From Alphaproteobacteria bacterium (GTDB lineage Bacteria > Pseudomonadota > Alphaproteobacteria > UBA6615), in contig JBDXCV010000009.1 in the NCBI GenBank assembly GCA_039980135.1, positions 567,854-631,853 of the forward strand: DNA of 64,000 nucleotides, read 5' to 3'. A program made the position numbers and the translations under genes. Positions 40,115 through 49,624 of this stretch are shown here, piece by piece (position 1 is the first letter of the stretch; each line of letters opens with the position of its first letter). A model generated the notes under the pieces. It was not told where the DNA came from and made no database searches. It saw nothing but the letters and a program-made list of their open reading frames with translations.

Positions 40115-40759
40115 CTAGAAGATGTCGAACAGGCTGTTCCGCGTACGCGATATGGTCGGCGTCTCGCCTTCGCTGGGCGGAACACCCAGCGCCTGGTTCT
40201 CCCGCAGCCGACGCGCCTCGGAGGCGGCATCCACCTCTTCATCCACCGGATCCTGCTTCAGGCCCAGCAGCTCGCGGACGAAGTTCTGGTTTTCATCCGC
40301 CAGAATCGAGCTTTCCCGGTCGATCTGCGAACGGACCAGCGGATCGGTTTCCAGCGCACCGGCGCGCGACAGGAAGGCAGATTCGCCCGTCGTCGCGCGC
40401 GCCACACCCTCGCGCGGCGCAGGCTGTGCAGCCGGCCCGTCATTACCGCGCGCAGCGCGCTCCTCGTCGTCGCCGCGGAATACCGCCTGGCGTGCCTGCT
40501 CACGGGCCGAAACGGTGGTCAGGTCCTCGGCGCCGGGGCGCGGCGGACGAAGGCGAAAATCGGGCGGCTGCGACAACGGTGCACGCGGGGCGACGGCGAA
40601 CTCATCCGGCGCCGTGCGCTGGAGCCCGAGCACCCGCTTGGTCGAATCACCGCATGCGGCCAGCGTGAGAGCGGCAATCACCAGCAGAACGGTGCCGCGC
40701 GGCATGCGGACATTGCCGTCTGCGCGCGTGGGATTGTCAGTTTTGCCCGTCATATGCAT
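40115..40759 (-). CDS. DUF3035 lipoprotein (possible BamF-type)
   Basis: About 214 aa. A hydrophobic stretch ends in the lipobox LTLAAC (PRGTVLLVIAALTLAACGDS), followed by KRVLGLQRTAPDEFAVAPRAPLSQPPDF, the DUF3035 signature, and a disordered charged region. Alphaproteobacterial members have been linked to the Bam outer-membrane assembly machine (from memory). The start is uncertain: ATG at 40759, 40753 or 40705 (MPRGTV). It is located between lspA, which matures lipoproteins, and the M16 pair. Confidence 0.82.
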   Translation of the reverse strand: MHMTGKTDNPTRADGNVRMPRGTVLLVIAALTLAACGDSTKRVLGLQRTAPDEFAVAPRAPLSQPPDFRLRPPRPGAEDLTTVSAREQARQAVFRGDDEERAARGNDGPAAQPAPREGVARATTGESAFLSRAGALETDPLVRSQIDRESSILADENQNFVRELLGLKQDPVDEEVDAASEARRLRENQALGVPPSEGETPTISRTRNSLFDIF

Positions 40760-40811
40760 CAAACCATTGCCTGGGTCTCAGTGCGGACCGTTACCGGTTT
40801 CAAACCTAGCA

Positions 40812-41282
40812 CTATTTTAGCGAACGCGGAGATCCGAACAAGCCATCGTACAACAACAGCGCGGTCCCGAGCACAATCACCATATCGGCCAGGTTGAACG
40901 CCGGCCAGTGCCAGCCGAACCCGTGGATGTCGATAAAATCCACGACCGCACCGTAGACCACCCGGTCGATCACGTTGCTCAACGCACCACCGATGACCAG
41001 GAGAAGTGCGAATCGAATGACCCCCTGCCCCGCGCGCGCCAGCCAGATGAAGAGGAAGCCGACAATCACGAGCGCGAGTGCCACCAGAATCCAGCGGGAC
41101 GTCTCGGCACCGCCCAGCAGCCCGAAACTGATGCCGCGGTTCCAGACCGGGACGAGATTGAAAAACGATGTGACCGGGATAATCGACGGCGGGTCGAAGA
41201 CGAGACCCAGCATCACGCGTTTTGAAATTTGATCGACGGCGATCAGCACACCAACAAAGAGCAAGGCCCACCGCTGCATCAA
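40812..41282 (-). CDS. lspA: Lipoprotein signal peptidase II
   Basis: A 156-aa four-TM aspartyl protease. The conserved box reads VWNRGISFGLL, then LLVIGGALSNVIDRVVYGAVVDFIDIHG and WPAFNLADM, giving both catalytic aspartates (in the NVIDR and FNLAD blocks). It lies 9 nt after ileS, the common ileS-lspA arrangement. Confidence 0.96.
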   Translation of the reverse strand: MMQRWALLFVGVLIAVDQISKRVMLGLVFDPPSIIPVTSFFNLVPVWNRGISFGLLGGAETSRWILVALALVIVGFLFIWLARAGQGVIRFALLLVIGGALSNVIDRVVYGAVVDFIDIHGFGWHWPAFNLADMVIVLGTALLLYDGLFGSPRSLK

Positions 41283-41291
41283 CGCCCCCGC

Positions 41292-44132
41292 CTACTCGGC
41301 GGCCTCCTGTCGCCCGTCGATCGCCGCCGCACAGCGGCCGCAAACATCCGGATGGGCATGCGCGCCCACATCGGGGAGGACCTGCCAGCAACGGGCACAT
41401 TTCTCGCCCTCGGCGAGACCCGGTGACACACCGATCGCGTCCACCTCCGGCAAACGGAATGCCGCCGCCGGCACGTCGCCTTCGATCAGTGTCCCGCCCG
41501 AGGTGATTGAAATTTCCGCCAGATCGAGCCCCGCCATGGCGGCAACGGTTTCCGCGTCGGCATAAACTGTCGGTGCGGCCTGCAGGCTCGAGCCGATGCG
41601 TTTCTCGGCGCGCTCGATCTCCAGCGCGCCGGTGACGACGCGGCGCAGGGTCCGGATTTTCTCCCATTTCGCAGCCAGCGCGTCATCGCGCCAGTCCGCC
41701 GGGACCTCCGGGAAAGTTCGCAAGTGCACCGATTCGGCATCGCCTTCGCCGCGGCGCGAAAGCCACGCCTCTTCCGCCGTGAAGCACAGGATCGGTGCCA
41801 GCCAGGCGGTCAGATGCGAGAACAGGGCGTCCAGCACCGTGCGCGCCGCCCGGCGGCGCAGGCTGTCCCCGGCATCGCAATAAAGTGCATCCTTGCGGAT
41901 ATCGAAGAAGAATGCCGAAAGCTCGACGGCACAGAAATTGTGCAGCGCCGTCCACTGGGTGTGAAATTCGAAACCGTCCGTCGTCTGGCGAACCAGCGCG
42001 TCCATCTCGTGGATGCGGTGAAGGACCCAGCGCTCCAGCTCGGGCATCTCGGCGCGGGGCACACGTTCGCTTTCGTCGAATCCGTCCAGGTTCCCCAGCA
42101 GGAACCGCAGCGTGTTGCGGATGCGCCGGTACAGATCGGCCTGATGCTTCAGGATTTCCGGCCCCAGCCGTAGATCTTCCGAATAGTCGGAACCGACAAC
42201 CCAGACGCGCAGGATGTCCGCACCGAGGCTCTCGACCGTGTCCTGGGGTGAGACATCGGTGCCGCGGGATTTCGACATCTTGCGGCCGTCCTCGGCCATG
42301 ACGAAGCCGTGGGTCAGCACCGCATCATAAGGTGCACGGCCCCGCGTGCCGCAGGATTCCAGCAACGACGAATGAAACCAGCCGCGATGTTGATCGGAGC
42401 CTTCGAGATACAGCGACGCCGGCCACTGCAGGTCATCGCGTTCCTCGAGCACAAAGGCGTGGGTCGAGCCCGAATCGAACCAGACATCGACGATATCGCG
42501 GACCTGTTCATAGTCATCGGCGTCGTATTCGTTTCTGAGAAACCGCGATGGGTCGCTCGCGAACCAGGCGTCGCCGCCTTCGGCCTCGAAGGCTTCGGCG
42601 ATACGGTCAAACACCGCCTGATCACGCAACAATTCACCGGTCTGCTTGTGCACGAAGACCGGGATCGGCACACCCCATGCGCGCTGGCGCGAGATGCACC
42701 AGTCGGGCCGGCTCTCGATCATCGAGCGCAGCCGGGTCTGTCCGGCCGCCGGGACAAACCGGGTCTCGCCGATCGCGGTCAGGGCCTTGTCGCGCAGATC
42801 GTTCGTCTCCATGGAGATGAACCATTGGGACGTGTTGCGGAAGATCAGCGGCGCCTTCGAGCGCCATGAATGGGGATAAGAGTGCTCCAGCCGGCGCCGG
42901 CCCAGCAGCGCGTTCTCGCCTTCGAGAACGCTCATCACCGCACCGTTGGCCTCGCCTTCTTCGCCATCGGCAGTGAGGACGGCCATACCGGCAAACAGCG
43001 GCACATGGTCGAAATAGCAGCCGGCCGCGTCCACCATATCGGGGACGGGCAGGCCGTAGGCACGGCCCAGATGGAAATCGTCCTCGCCATGGCTCGGCGC
43101 GATGTGAACGAAACCGGTGCCCTGTTCGGTGGTGACGAAATCGGCCTCGTAGACGGGCACCTCATGGTCGAAGCCCTTGGCGGCAAGCGGATGGGCGCAC
43201 ACGCTGCCGATGATGGCAGCACCCTTGATGCGGGCAGTTTCCGCGCACGCCTCGATGCCCATTTCCTTGCACGCGGTCTCGCGCAGGGCATCGGCCATGA
43301 CCAGTTCGTCGCCGACCTGAACGCGGCTCTTCTCGCTGACCTCGTGCACCGTGACGCGCACATACTCGAGATCGGCACCCACCGCGATTGCCCGGTTTCC
43401 CGGTATGGTCCAGGGGGTCGTCGTCCAGATCACGATCGCCGCGCCGTCGAGTGCCGGGTCCGCCGGCGACGTCACCGGAAAGCGCACATAGATCGACGGC
43501 GAGACATGGTCCTCATATTCGACCTCGGCATCCGCCAACGCGGTCTTCTCGACCACCGACCAGAGCACCGGACGGGCGCCGCGATACAGGCCGCCATTCA
43601 TCGCGAATTTCGAAATCTCGCGGGCGATCTGGGCCTCGGCGGCGAACGCCATGGTCGTGTAGGGCTGGTCCCAATTGCCGATCACGCCGAGCCGCTGAAA
43701 CTCCGCCGACTGGATGCCGACCCAGTTCTCGGCGAACTCGCGGCATTCCTTGCGGAACTCGAGGATCGGTACATCGTCCTTGTTCCGGCCCTCCGCGCGA
43801 TACTGTTCCTCGATCTTCCACTCGATGGGCAGGCCATGACAGTCCCAGCCGGGGACGTAGTTGGAATCCTTGCCCATCATTTGCTGGGACCGGCTGATCA
43901 CGTCCTTCAGGATCTTGTTGAGTGCATGACCGATATGCAGATGGCCGTTCGCGTAGGGCGGGCCGTCATGCAGGACGAATGGCGGGCGGCCGGCCGATGC
44001 GGCACGCTGGCGCGCGAACAGATCGAGCTCAGCCCAACGGGCGAGCAGCGCGGGTTCCTTCTTCGCCAACCCGGCGCGCATCGGAAATTCGGTCTTCGGA
44101 AGGAAGACGGTGTCCTTGTAATCAATGGCCAT
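41292..44132 (-). CDS. ileS: Isoleucyl-tRNA synthetase
   Basis: A 946-aa class I synthetase. HIGH is exact (residues 66-69, in GHLHIGHALNK) and KMSKS is at 618-622. The editing domain lies between. The C-terminal zinc finger CARCWQVLPD...CGRC is present, so it is the bacterial type with a zinc finger. I start at the ATG at 44132 (MAIDYKDTVFLPKTEFPMR) with GGGA 7 nt upstream; the longer frame has no family match. It follows ribF by 73 nt. Confidence 0.97.
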   Translation of the reverse strand: MAIDYKDTVFLPKTEFPMRAGLAKKEPALLARWAELDLFARQRAASAGRPPFVLHDGPPYANGHLHIGHALNKILKDVISRSQQMMGKDSNYVPGWDCHGLPIEWKIEEQYRAEGRNKDDVPILEFRKECREFAENWVGIQSAEFQRLGVIGNWDQPYTTMAFAAEAQIAREISKFAMNGGLYRGARPVLWSVVEKTALADAEVEYEDHVSPSIYVRFPVTSPADPALDGAAIVIWTTTPWTIPGNRAIAVGADLEYVRVTVHEVSEKSRVQVGDELVMADALRETACKEMGIEACAETARIKGAAIIGSVCAHPLAAKGFDHEVPVYEADFVTTEQGTGFVHIAPSHGEDDFHLGRAYGLPVPDMVDAAGCYFDHVPLFAGMAVLTADGEEGEANGAVMSVLEGENALLGRRRLEHSYPHSWRSKAPLIFRNTSQWFISMETNDLRDKALTAIGETRFVPAAGQTRLRSMIESRPDWCISRQRAWGVPIPVFVHKQTGELLRDQAVFDRIAEAFEAEGGDAWFASDPSRFLRNEYDADDYEQVRDIVDVWFDSGSTHAFVLEERDDLQWPASLYLEGSDQHRGWFHSSLLESCGTRGRAPYDAVLTHGFVMAEDGRKMSKSRGTDVSPQDTVESLGADILRVWVVGSDYSEDLRLGPEILKHQADLYRRIRNTLRFLLGNLDGFDESERVPRAEMPELERWVLHRIHEMDALVRQTTDGFEFHTQWTALHNFCAVELSAFFFDIRKDALYCDAGDSLRRRAARTVLDALFSHLTAWLAPILCFTAEEAWLSRRGEGDAESVHLRTFPEVPADWRDDALAAKWEKIRTLRRVVTGALEIERAEKRIGSSLQAAPTVYADAETVAAMAGLDLAEISITSGGTLIEGDVPAAAFRLPEVDAIGVSPGLAEGEKCARCWQVLPDVGAHAHPDVCGRCAAAIDGRQEAAE

Positions 44133-44205
44133 GTTTTGTTCCCAGGCGACCGGGCGGCTTATAGAGCGGCACACACGTGACGGCAACAGCCGGACATCCG
44201 GTGTT

Positions 44206-45183
44206 TTACATATCCTCGCCGATAAAATCACCCGCGCCGAGCGCGCGCGCCTGCAACAATTCGCGCGCCTGGCGTGAATCCTCGGCAATCTGCGTCTTCA
44301 GGGCGTCGATTCCATCGAATTTCTGCTCCGCCCGCAGAAAGTCCACGAAGGCCACGCGCAGATAACGCCCGTAGATATCCGCGTCGAAATCGAACAGATG
44401 TGCTTCGAGGACCAGCGTCTCGCCATCGACCGTCGGCCGCACGCCGACATTCGCGACCCCGTCATACCAGCGGATCGTCTCCCCGTCGCGTACGCCACCC
44501 CGGATCGAATACACCCCGCGCGCCGGACGGATCGCCTCGCCCAGATCGACATTGGCCGTCGGAAAACCGATGGTGCGACCCAACTGGCGGCCCGTGCCGA
44601 CCCGGCCCTCGACCTCCCAGAGATGCCCCAGCAACGCCGCCGCACGCTGCGGCTGCCCGTTGGTCAGATATTTCCGGATCAATGTGGACGAATAGACCTC
44701 ATTCACCTCGTCCCGGGCCGGCTCGACGCAGGTCACGTCGAAGCCCAACTCGCGACCGCGGGCCGCGAGCAGATCGAAGTCGCCGTCCCGGCCCGCGCCG
44801 TATTTGAAATTGTAGCCGACGACGACATGGGCCGGCGCGATGCCGCGATGCAGCAGTTCGGTGAGGAAATTCTCTGCTGTGCGCCGGGACAGGGCCGTGT
44901 TGAAGCGCAGGGCGAACAGCAAATCGACCCCGAGAACCTGCAGCTCACGAACCTTGATGCGAAATGGCGTCAGGCGAAACGGCGTATCGACCCGACCAAA
45001 AAAGGCACGCGGATGCGGCTCGAATGTCAGGACACCGAATTGCCGCGACTGGGTGCGCGCGATGTCGCGCGCGGTCGCGATCACCTGTTGGTGGCCGCGA
45101 TGCAACCCGTCGAAATTGCCGATGGCGACAACCGCGCCCTTGGCAGTATCCGGCAGGTCGCCCACATGTCTGAAAATCCGCAT
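44206..45183 (-). CDS. ribF: Bifunctional riboflavin kinase/FAD synthetase
   Basis: A 325-aa protein making FMN and FAD. The N-terminal nucleotidyltransferase has VAIGNFDGLHRGHQQVI and HVVVGYNFKYGAGRDGD; STLIRKYL follows. The C-terminal riboflavin kinase domain has GRTIGFPTANVDL and RGVYSIRGG. It is first in the conserved ribF-ileS-lspA-DUF3035-M16-M16 series. No SD is seen before the ATG. Confidence 0.95.
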   Translation of the reverse strand: MRIFRHVGDLPDTAKGAVVAIGNFDGLHRGHQQVIATARDIARTQSRQFGVLTFEPHPRAFFGRVDTPFRLTPFRIKVRELQVLGVDLLFALRFNTALSRRTAENFLTELLHRGIAPAHVVVGYNFKYGAGRDGDFDLLAARGRELGFDVTCVEPARDEVNEVYSSTLIRKYLTNGQPQRAAALLGHLWEVEGRVGTGRQLGRTIGFPTANVDLGEAIRPARGVYSIRGGVRDGETIRWYDGVANVGVRPTVDGETLVLEAHLFDFDADIYGRYLRVAFVDFLRAEQKFDGIDALKTQIAEDSRQARELLQARALGAGDFIGEDM

Positions 45184-45273
45184 GGGCGGGATTTACGCGC
45201 CGACCGGGCGTCGATCAAGCCCGACCGCGCGCAGTGCGCGCGCGTGACGGGGTCACCGCCCGGTCAAAGCGGC

Positions 45274-45774
45274 TCAGGCGCCGTTCTTGTTCCGGCGCGG
45301 CACCAGCACTTCCGCCTCGCCCGAGATCACGACCGTGTCCCCGACCGTGCACACGGTTTCCAGCGTGACCCGACCCTTCGCCGGGTTGAGATCGATCACG
45401 GTTGCCCGCGCCGTGACGGTGTCACCGGGACGGACCGGCGCCTTGAATTTGAGGGACTGGCTGATATAGACGCAGCCCGGTCCCGGCAGGCGGGTTCCCA
45501 CGACGGTAGAAATGAAGCTCGAACACAGCATGCCGTGGGCGATGGTGCCCTCGAACATCGTCCGTCCAGCATATTCCTCGTTCAGGTGCATCGGATTGGT
45601 ATCGCCCGAAATTCCCGCGAACATGACCAGATCGGCGGGACCGATCGTGCGCGCATAGGCGGCGGTCATGCCCGGCTCCAGGTCCTCGAAAAAGTAACCG
45701 CTCAGTTCTTCGATCGGATCCGCGACGACCGGCGCCGCCGGCTTTGCGAGCGGCTCAATAACATCAACCGACAT
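45274..45774 (-). CDS. MaoC-like (R)-specific enoyl-CoA hydratase family protein
   Basis: A 166-aa hot-dog-fold hydratase. The catalytic block reads GDTNPMHLNEEYA (Asp58 and His63), then FEGTIAHGMLCSSFIS. It hydrates 2-enoyl-CoA to 3-hydroxyacyl-CoA, relevant to fatty-acid oxidation or polyhydroxyalkanoate supply. I start at the ATG at 45774 (MSVDVIEP) with AGGGG 8 nt upstream. It stands alone between ribF and an amidase gene. Confidence 0.9.
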   Translation of the reverse strand: MSVDVIEPLAKPAAPVVADPIEELSGYFFEDLEPGMTAAYARTIGPADLVMFAGISGDTNPMHLNEEYAGRTMFEGTIAHGMLCSSFISTVVGTRLPGPGCVYISQSLKFKAPVRPGDTVTARATVIDLNPAKGRVTLETVCTVGDTVVISGEAEVLVPRRNKNGA

Positions 45775-45969
45775 ATGGGAAACCCCTGAAATAATTGTGC
45801 AACGCAAAACATGGTGCACCGCACTATACCTAAACGCAAGGATTAGTCGGCGAAAATGTAACTAACTGTTATTCCCCGGGAATATGGCCGATTCCAGCCC
45901 TAAATGGCGAATCAAGCCCATGCTTCACTGCAATAAAACCTCTGGTGCTTCGCAACACCGCCGCTTGAT

Positions 45970-47394
45970 TCAGGCGGCGCCGGGCCGGGGATCGATGGGC
46001 AGCTGGCCGCTCAGACCGAAGATTTCCTCGGCCGCGGCCGCCATGGACAGGAGCGCCGCCTCGCTGCGCGGAGGGGCGACAAGTTGCAGACCGACGGGCA
46101 AACCGGTCGACGTGAACCCGCACGGCACCGATATGGCCGGACAACCCGTCAGCGTGATGGCCGCGACGATATAGAGCCAGTCGACATAATTGTCGAAGCG
46201 GTGATCACCGACACTCTCGACATAGCGGATGTCCACATCGAACGGCGGCACGATGGCAACCGGACAGGCCAGCACGTCGTGGCTTTCGAACCATTTCGCC
46301 GCGCGCTCGCTCAGCCGGGCCCGTTCATTCTGGGCGCGACCGATCTCGCCGGCGGTCAGTTTCATGCCCTTCTCGATATTCCAGATCATCTCCGGCTTGA
46401 GCTTGTCGCGATGATTTTCGAGCAGCGTCGCCCGCCCGGTCACGAACAACGCCGCACGCAAAACCTGAAACGTATCCAGTGCACCGGAGAAATCCGGACA
46501 GGATTCCTCGACCGTCGCGCCTGCGCTCGCGAGTTTCTCCGTCGCGGCGCGGCAGATGTCGGCCACTTCCTTGTCGACCGGACCGATTCCCAGATCGGGC
46601 GAGAATCCGATTCGCCCGGGCAGGACTGGGCTCAGTGCGGCGCTTTCAAACGAGGTCTCCGGCGGCGGCATTGACAGGGGATAGTAGGGATCGAGCCCCG
46701 CCTCGGCGTCGAGCATCAACGCCATATCGGCCACATTGCGCCCCATGGGTCCGTTTACGGACAATGTCTGGAAAGGGTCGCTGCCCGGCCCGGTCGCGAC
46801 ACGCCCCGGCGTGGGTCGCATGCCGACAACGGAGCAAAAACTCGCCGGCGTCCGCAGCGAACCGCCGAGATCAGACCCGGTCGCGAGCCAGGTCATGCCG
46901 GTCGCGAGTGCTACCGCCGCACCGCCCGACGAACCACCGCAGGTCATGTCCGTGTTCCAGGGATTGCGGGTCTTGCCGAAGACCTCGTTGAAGGTGTTTG
47001 CGCCGGCACCGAATTCCGGTGTGTTGGTCTTGCCCATGACGATCGCACCGTTGCGCTTCAGCCGGGCGACCATCAGATCATCGCGATCGGGCACATGATC
47101 GGCGAATATGGGCGAACCATAGGTGGTCCGGACCCCGGCGACATCGCTCAAGTCCTTGACCAGGATGGGCAATCCGGCCAACCAGCCCGGCCCGGGCTGT
47201 TCCGGCGGCGTTATGTTATCCGCCGCTTCGCGGGCCATTTCGAGGCACAATGTGGGCACCGCATTGACGTTGGGATCGACGGACGCGATCCTGTCGGCGG
47301 CGGCGTCAACCAGGTCCCGCGGCGATACGTCGCCGCGCCGCAGAAGTCCAACCGCCTCGCGTGCGCTCAGCGATATCAGGTCCGAAGATGTCAT
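45970..47394 (-). CDS. Amidase signature family hydrolase
   Basis: A 474-aa Ser-cisSer-Lys amidase. Lys80 lies in LPILVKDLSD, the cis-Ser155 in CGGSSGGAA, and the nucleophile Ser179 in GSDLGGSLRTPASF. The C-terminal half is typical (GLPVGLQLVAPP). It is not gatA-like in context (no gatB or gatC nearby), so it is probably a small-molecule amidase of unknown substrate. The ATG has GGAG 6 nt upstream. Confidence 0.92.
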   Translation of the reverse strand: MTSSDLISLSAREAVGLLRRGDVSPRDLVDAAADRIASVDPNVNAVPTLCLEMAREAADNITPPEQPGPGWLAGLPILVKDLSDVAGVRTTYGSPIFADHVPDRDDLMVARLKRNGAIVMGKTNTPEFGAGANTFNEVFGKTRNPWNTDMTCGGSSGGAAVALATGMTWLATGSDLGGSLRTPASFCSVVGMRPTPGRVATGPGSDPFQTLSVNGPMGRNVADMALMLDAEAGLDPYYPLSMPPPETSFESAALSPVLPGRIGFSPDLGIGPVDKEVADICRAATEKLASAGATVEESCPDFSGALDTFQVLRAALFVTGRATLLENHRDKLKPEMIWNIEKGMKLTAGEIGRAQNERARLSERAAKWFESHDVLACPVAIVPPFDVDIRYVESVGDHRFDNYVDWLYIVAAITLTGCPAISVPCGFTSTGLPVGLQLVAPPRSEAALLSMAAAAEEIFGLSGQLPIDPRPGAA

Positions 47395-47475
47395 TCACCA
47401 CTCCTAAACATTTATCGACCCATACTAGCAAAGGCTTGCGGGCAATGGGCCCGGGCTGTTCAACGGATAGAATTG

Positions 47476-47694
47476 ATGGCTGTTCGCTTTCCAAAGATTC
47501 CCAAGGTGCGCGTCCGCGCCGACCTGATACTGCAGGGCGGCTCGGGCATGCGCGGGCAGGTTTTTGTCGAGGCAACCTCCCGCATTCAGGATCTGCTGAA
47601 TGCGCCGGAACCGTTTTTCCCGTTCGTCGACGAAACCGGCATCGTTCACCTGATCAACAAGAGCTCCGTCGTCCAGATCACACCGCACGACTAG
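47476..47694 (+). CDS. 72-aa conserved-looking protein, unknown function
   Basis: MAVRFPKIPKVRVRADLILQ at the N-terminus, then GGSGMRGQVFVEATSRIQDLLN and FFPFVDETGIVHLINKSSVV. It is basic at the start, with alternating hydrophobic and charged residues suggesting a small beta-fold. There is no signal peptide. A weak GGA lies 8 nt before the ATG. The coherent composition and the position 25 nt before the next start suggest a real gene, perhaps paired with the hydrolase. I do not recognise the family. Confidence 0.65.
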   Translation: MAVRFPKIPKVRVRADLILQGGSGMRGQVFVEATSRIQDLLNAPEPFFPFVDETGIVHLINKSSVVQITPHD

Positions 47695-47719
47695 CGCACA
47701 TGCCGATGTTGATCGCGCG

Positions 47720-48346
47720 ATGCTGATCGACGGTCCCGACCATCCCCACGCCCGGTTCCTGTTCGCCCACGGCGCGGGCGCACCGATGGACACGGCGTTT
47801 ATGGATGCCGTCGCCAGGGGCCTGTCCGCCAACGACATCCAGGTCCTCCGGTTCGAATTTCCCTACATGGCCAAGCGTCGCGCCGACGGCAAACGCCGCG
47901 GGCCGGACCGCATGCCGGTCCTGCTCGAAACCTGGCGCACCACAATTGCCGGGCTGCCGCCACGGGATGTCCCCACCTTGATCGGCGGCAAGTCGATGGG
48001 CGGACGCGCCGCAGCGACGTTTGCCGCCGCACCGGAAGGTGCCGGATCGATTGATGGCGTGATTTGCATGGGTTACCCCTTCCACCCGCCCGCGAAACCC
48101 GAAAAGACACGCCTCGAGCCACTCCGGGGCGCGCGACAGCCCACCCTGATCGTCCAGGGTGAGCGCGACCGGTTCGGCAATCGCGAGGATGTGGGCGTCT
48201 ATGAACTGAAACCACCCGTCGAGATTGTCTGGATTTCAGACGGCGACCATTCCTTTGTGCCCCGCAAATCTTCCGGGCGGACGGAGCAGGAAAATATCGA
48301 GGATGCTGTGCGCCACGTCACTGCATTCATCGAACATATGATCTAG
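47720..48346 (+). CDS. Alpha/beta-hydrolase of the TEX30/KANL3-like type
   Basis: A 208-aa single-domain hydrolase. FLFAHGAGAPMDTAFMDAVA is the oxyanion region, and GGKSMGGRAAATFAA carries the nucleophile Ser. LIVQGERDRFG supplies the acid-loop Asp, and DGDHSFVP the catalytic His. This pattern is that of the small dienelactone-hydrolase-like group that includes TEX30. The substrate is unknown. It follows the 72-aa gene by 25 nt. Confidence 0.86.
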   Translation: MLIDGPDHPHARFLFAHGAGAPMDTAFMDAVARGLSANDIQVLRFEFPYMAKRRADGKRRGPDRMPVLLETWRTTIAGLPPRDVPTLIGGKSMGGRAAATFAAAPEGAGSIDGVICMGYPFHPPAKPEKTRLEPLRGARQPTLIVQGERDRFGNREDVGVYELKPPVEIVWISDGDHSFVPRKSSGRTEQENIEDAVRHVTAFIEHMI

Positions 48347-48464
48347 ATCAGTGATCGAACTGGGTTTCGGACCAAAGTCACCTTCACGCCGTGTTTCAAT
48401 GTTGTAAAGTCAGCGACATGTTTGCGCGGTACCATGCCACCGTGCTGGGGAGAGAATAATTCCG

Positions 48465-49535
48465 ATGGGCCGTTCGTTAACACGAAGCTGGACACGTCGC
48501 GCCGCGGCGATGATGACCGCATTGGGGTCCCTGCTCCTGTCCGGGCTTCTGACGGTTCCGGCTGCGGCCGATTTCGGTCAGGCGTTCGACCTCTACGTTG
48601 CCAAGGATTTCGAATCGGCCCGCCGGCTGGTCGAACCGGATGCCGAACGAGGCCACCCAGCCGCCCAGTGGCTGCTGGGAACAATGTATCTTCTCGGTCG
48701 GGGAATCGCCGAAAACCCCGCGACCGCGCGCGCCTGGCTCGAAAAATCCGCGTCGTCGAATTATCCGCCCGCCCAGGCCATTCTCGGCCGGATGTACGAG
48801 CAGGGGATCGGCGGCGACCGCGACGCCGAGGAAGCCCATATCCTCTACAGGATGTCGGCCGAACAGGGTTACGCCGACGCGGCCTATCTCCTCGGCCGGC
48901 AATATTACCGTGGTGAAGGAGTACGGAAAGACGGCAAGCGGGCCATCAAATGGCTGACCATCGCTGCCGACGACGGCAACGCCGATGCGCAGTATCTGGG
49001 CGCCCGCATATTGCTGACCAATGAAATCGTCAGGAGCAATCCCGAGCAGGCTGCGACCTGGCTGGACGAAGCGGCGCGCCATGGCCACAGCAATGCCCAG
49101 CTCCTGTACGGCAACACGCTGATGCTGGGGTTGGCCGGCGATTATGACCCCGACAGCGCGCTTGGCTGGATCAAGAAAGCCGCCGGCACGGGCCTGGCGG
49201 AAGCTCAGCTGCGGCTCGGCGACCTCTATAATGCCGGTTTCCAGAGCACGCCCGATTTCAAACGGGCCTACGAATGGTGGACACGTGCCGCCGAGCAGGC
49301 GAACGCCGCAGCCCAACTCCGGCTGGCACGCGCCCACTCCAAGGGTGCGGGCACGGATGAAGACCCGGTCGCGGCGTATATCTGGGCATCACTGTCTGCA
49401 CTACAGGGCAACGAGGATGCATTTGAACTCCGCAAACGCATTCTATCGCGCCTGACGCCGGCAGAAATCAGGGCGGCCGACCGCATGGTCGAGGCGCGTT
49501 TCAACCGCGAAAGCAAAGTCGGCGGCGAGAGTTAG
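48465..49535 (+). CDS. Sel1-repeat (SLR) exported protein
   Basis: A 356-aa protein with an Arg-rich N-region, a hydrophobic core and a cleavage-like AAADFG (about residue 37), then about seven Sel1 repeats of about 36 aa with the pattern A..L...Y..G.G....A..W...AA. SLR proteins are protein-interaction scaffolds, often periplasmic. The start at 48465 could shift to the ATG at 48510 (MMTALGS), which begins nearer the hydrophobic core. No partner is obvious. Confidence 0.88.
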   Translation: MGRSLTRSWTRRAAAMMTALGSLLLSGLLTVPAAADFGQAFDLYVAKDFESARRLVEPDAERGHPAAQWLLGTMYLLGRGIAENPATARAWLEKSASSNYPPAQAILGRMYEQGIGGDRDAEEAHILYRMSAEQGYADAAYLLGRQYYRGEGVRKDGKRAIKWLTIAADDGNADAQYLGARILLTNEIVRSNPEQAATWLDEAARHGHSNAQLLYGNTLMLGLAGDYDPDSALGWIKKAAGTGLAEAQLRLGDLYNAGFQSTPDFKRAYEWWTRAAEQANAAAQLRLARAHSKGAGTDEDPVAAYIWASLSALQGNEDAFELRKRILSRLTPAEIRAADRMVEARFNRESKVGGES

Positions 49536-49624
49536 CCCCATCTCTCCCGGACACATCATGTCCCCAGTCTTTTGCGTCATGCCCCTTCTCCAGGCCGACA
49601 TTCTGCGCTAGCTTCCGCGCCGTT

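Noticed and set aside
42870-44180. Plus-strand 436-codon open frame opposite ileS
   Set aside because: Antisense of the HIGH and editing-domain region of ileS; no motif.
45785-45810. TGC-N3-GCA element upstream of the MaoC gene, resembling a PhaR-type site
   Set aside because: Arms of only 3 bp; too short to support, and no polyhydroxyalkanoate genes are nearby.
48339-48350. 12-bp palindrome TGATCTAGATCA at the end of the hydrolase gene
   Set aside because: It overlaps the last codons and the stop and has no promoter features around it; probably chance.
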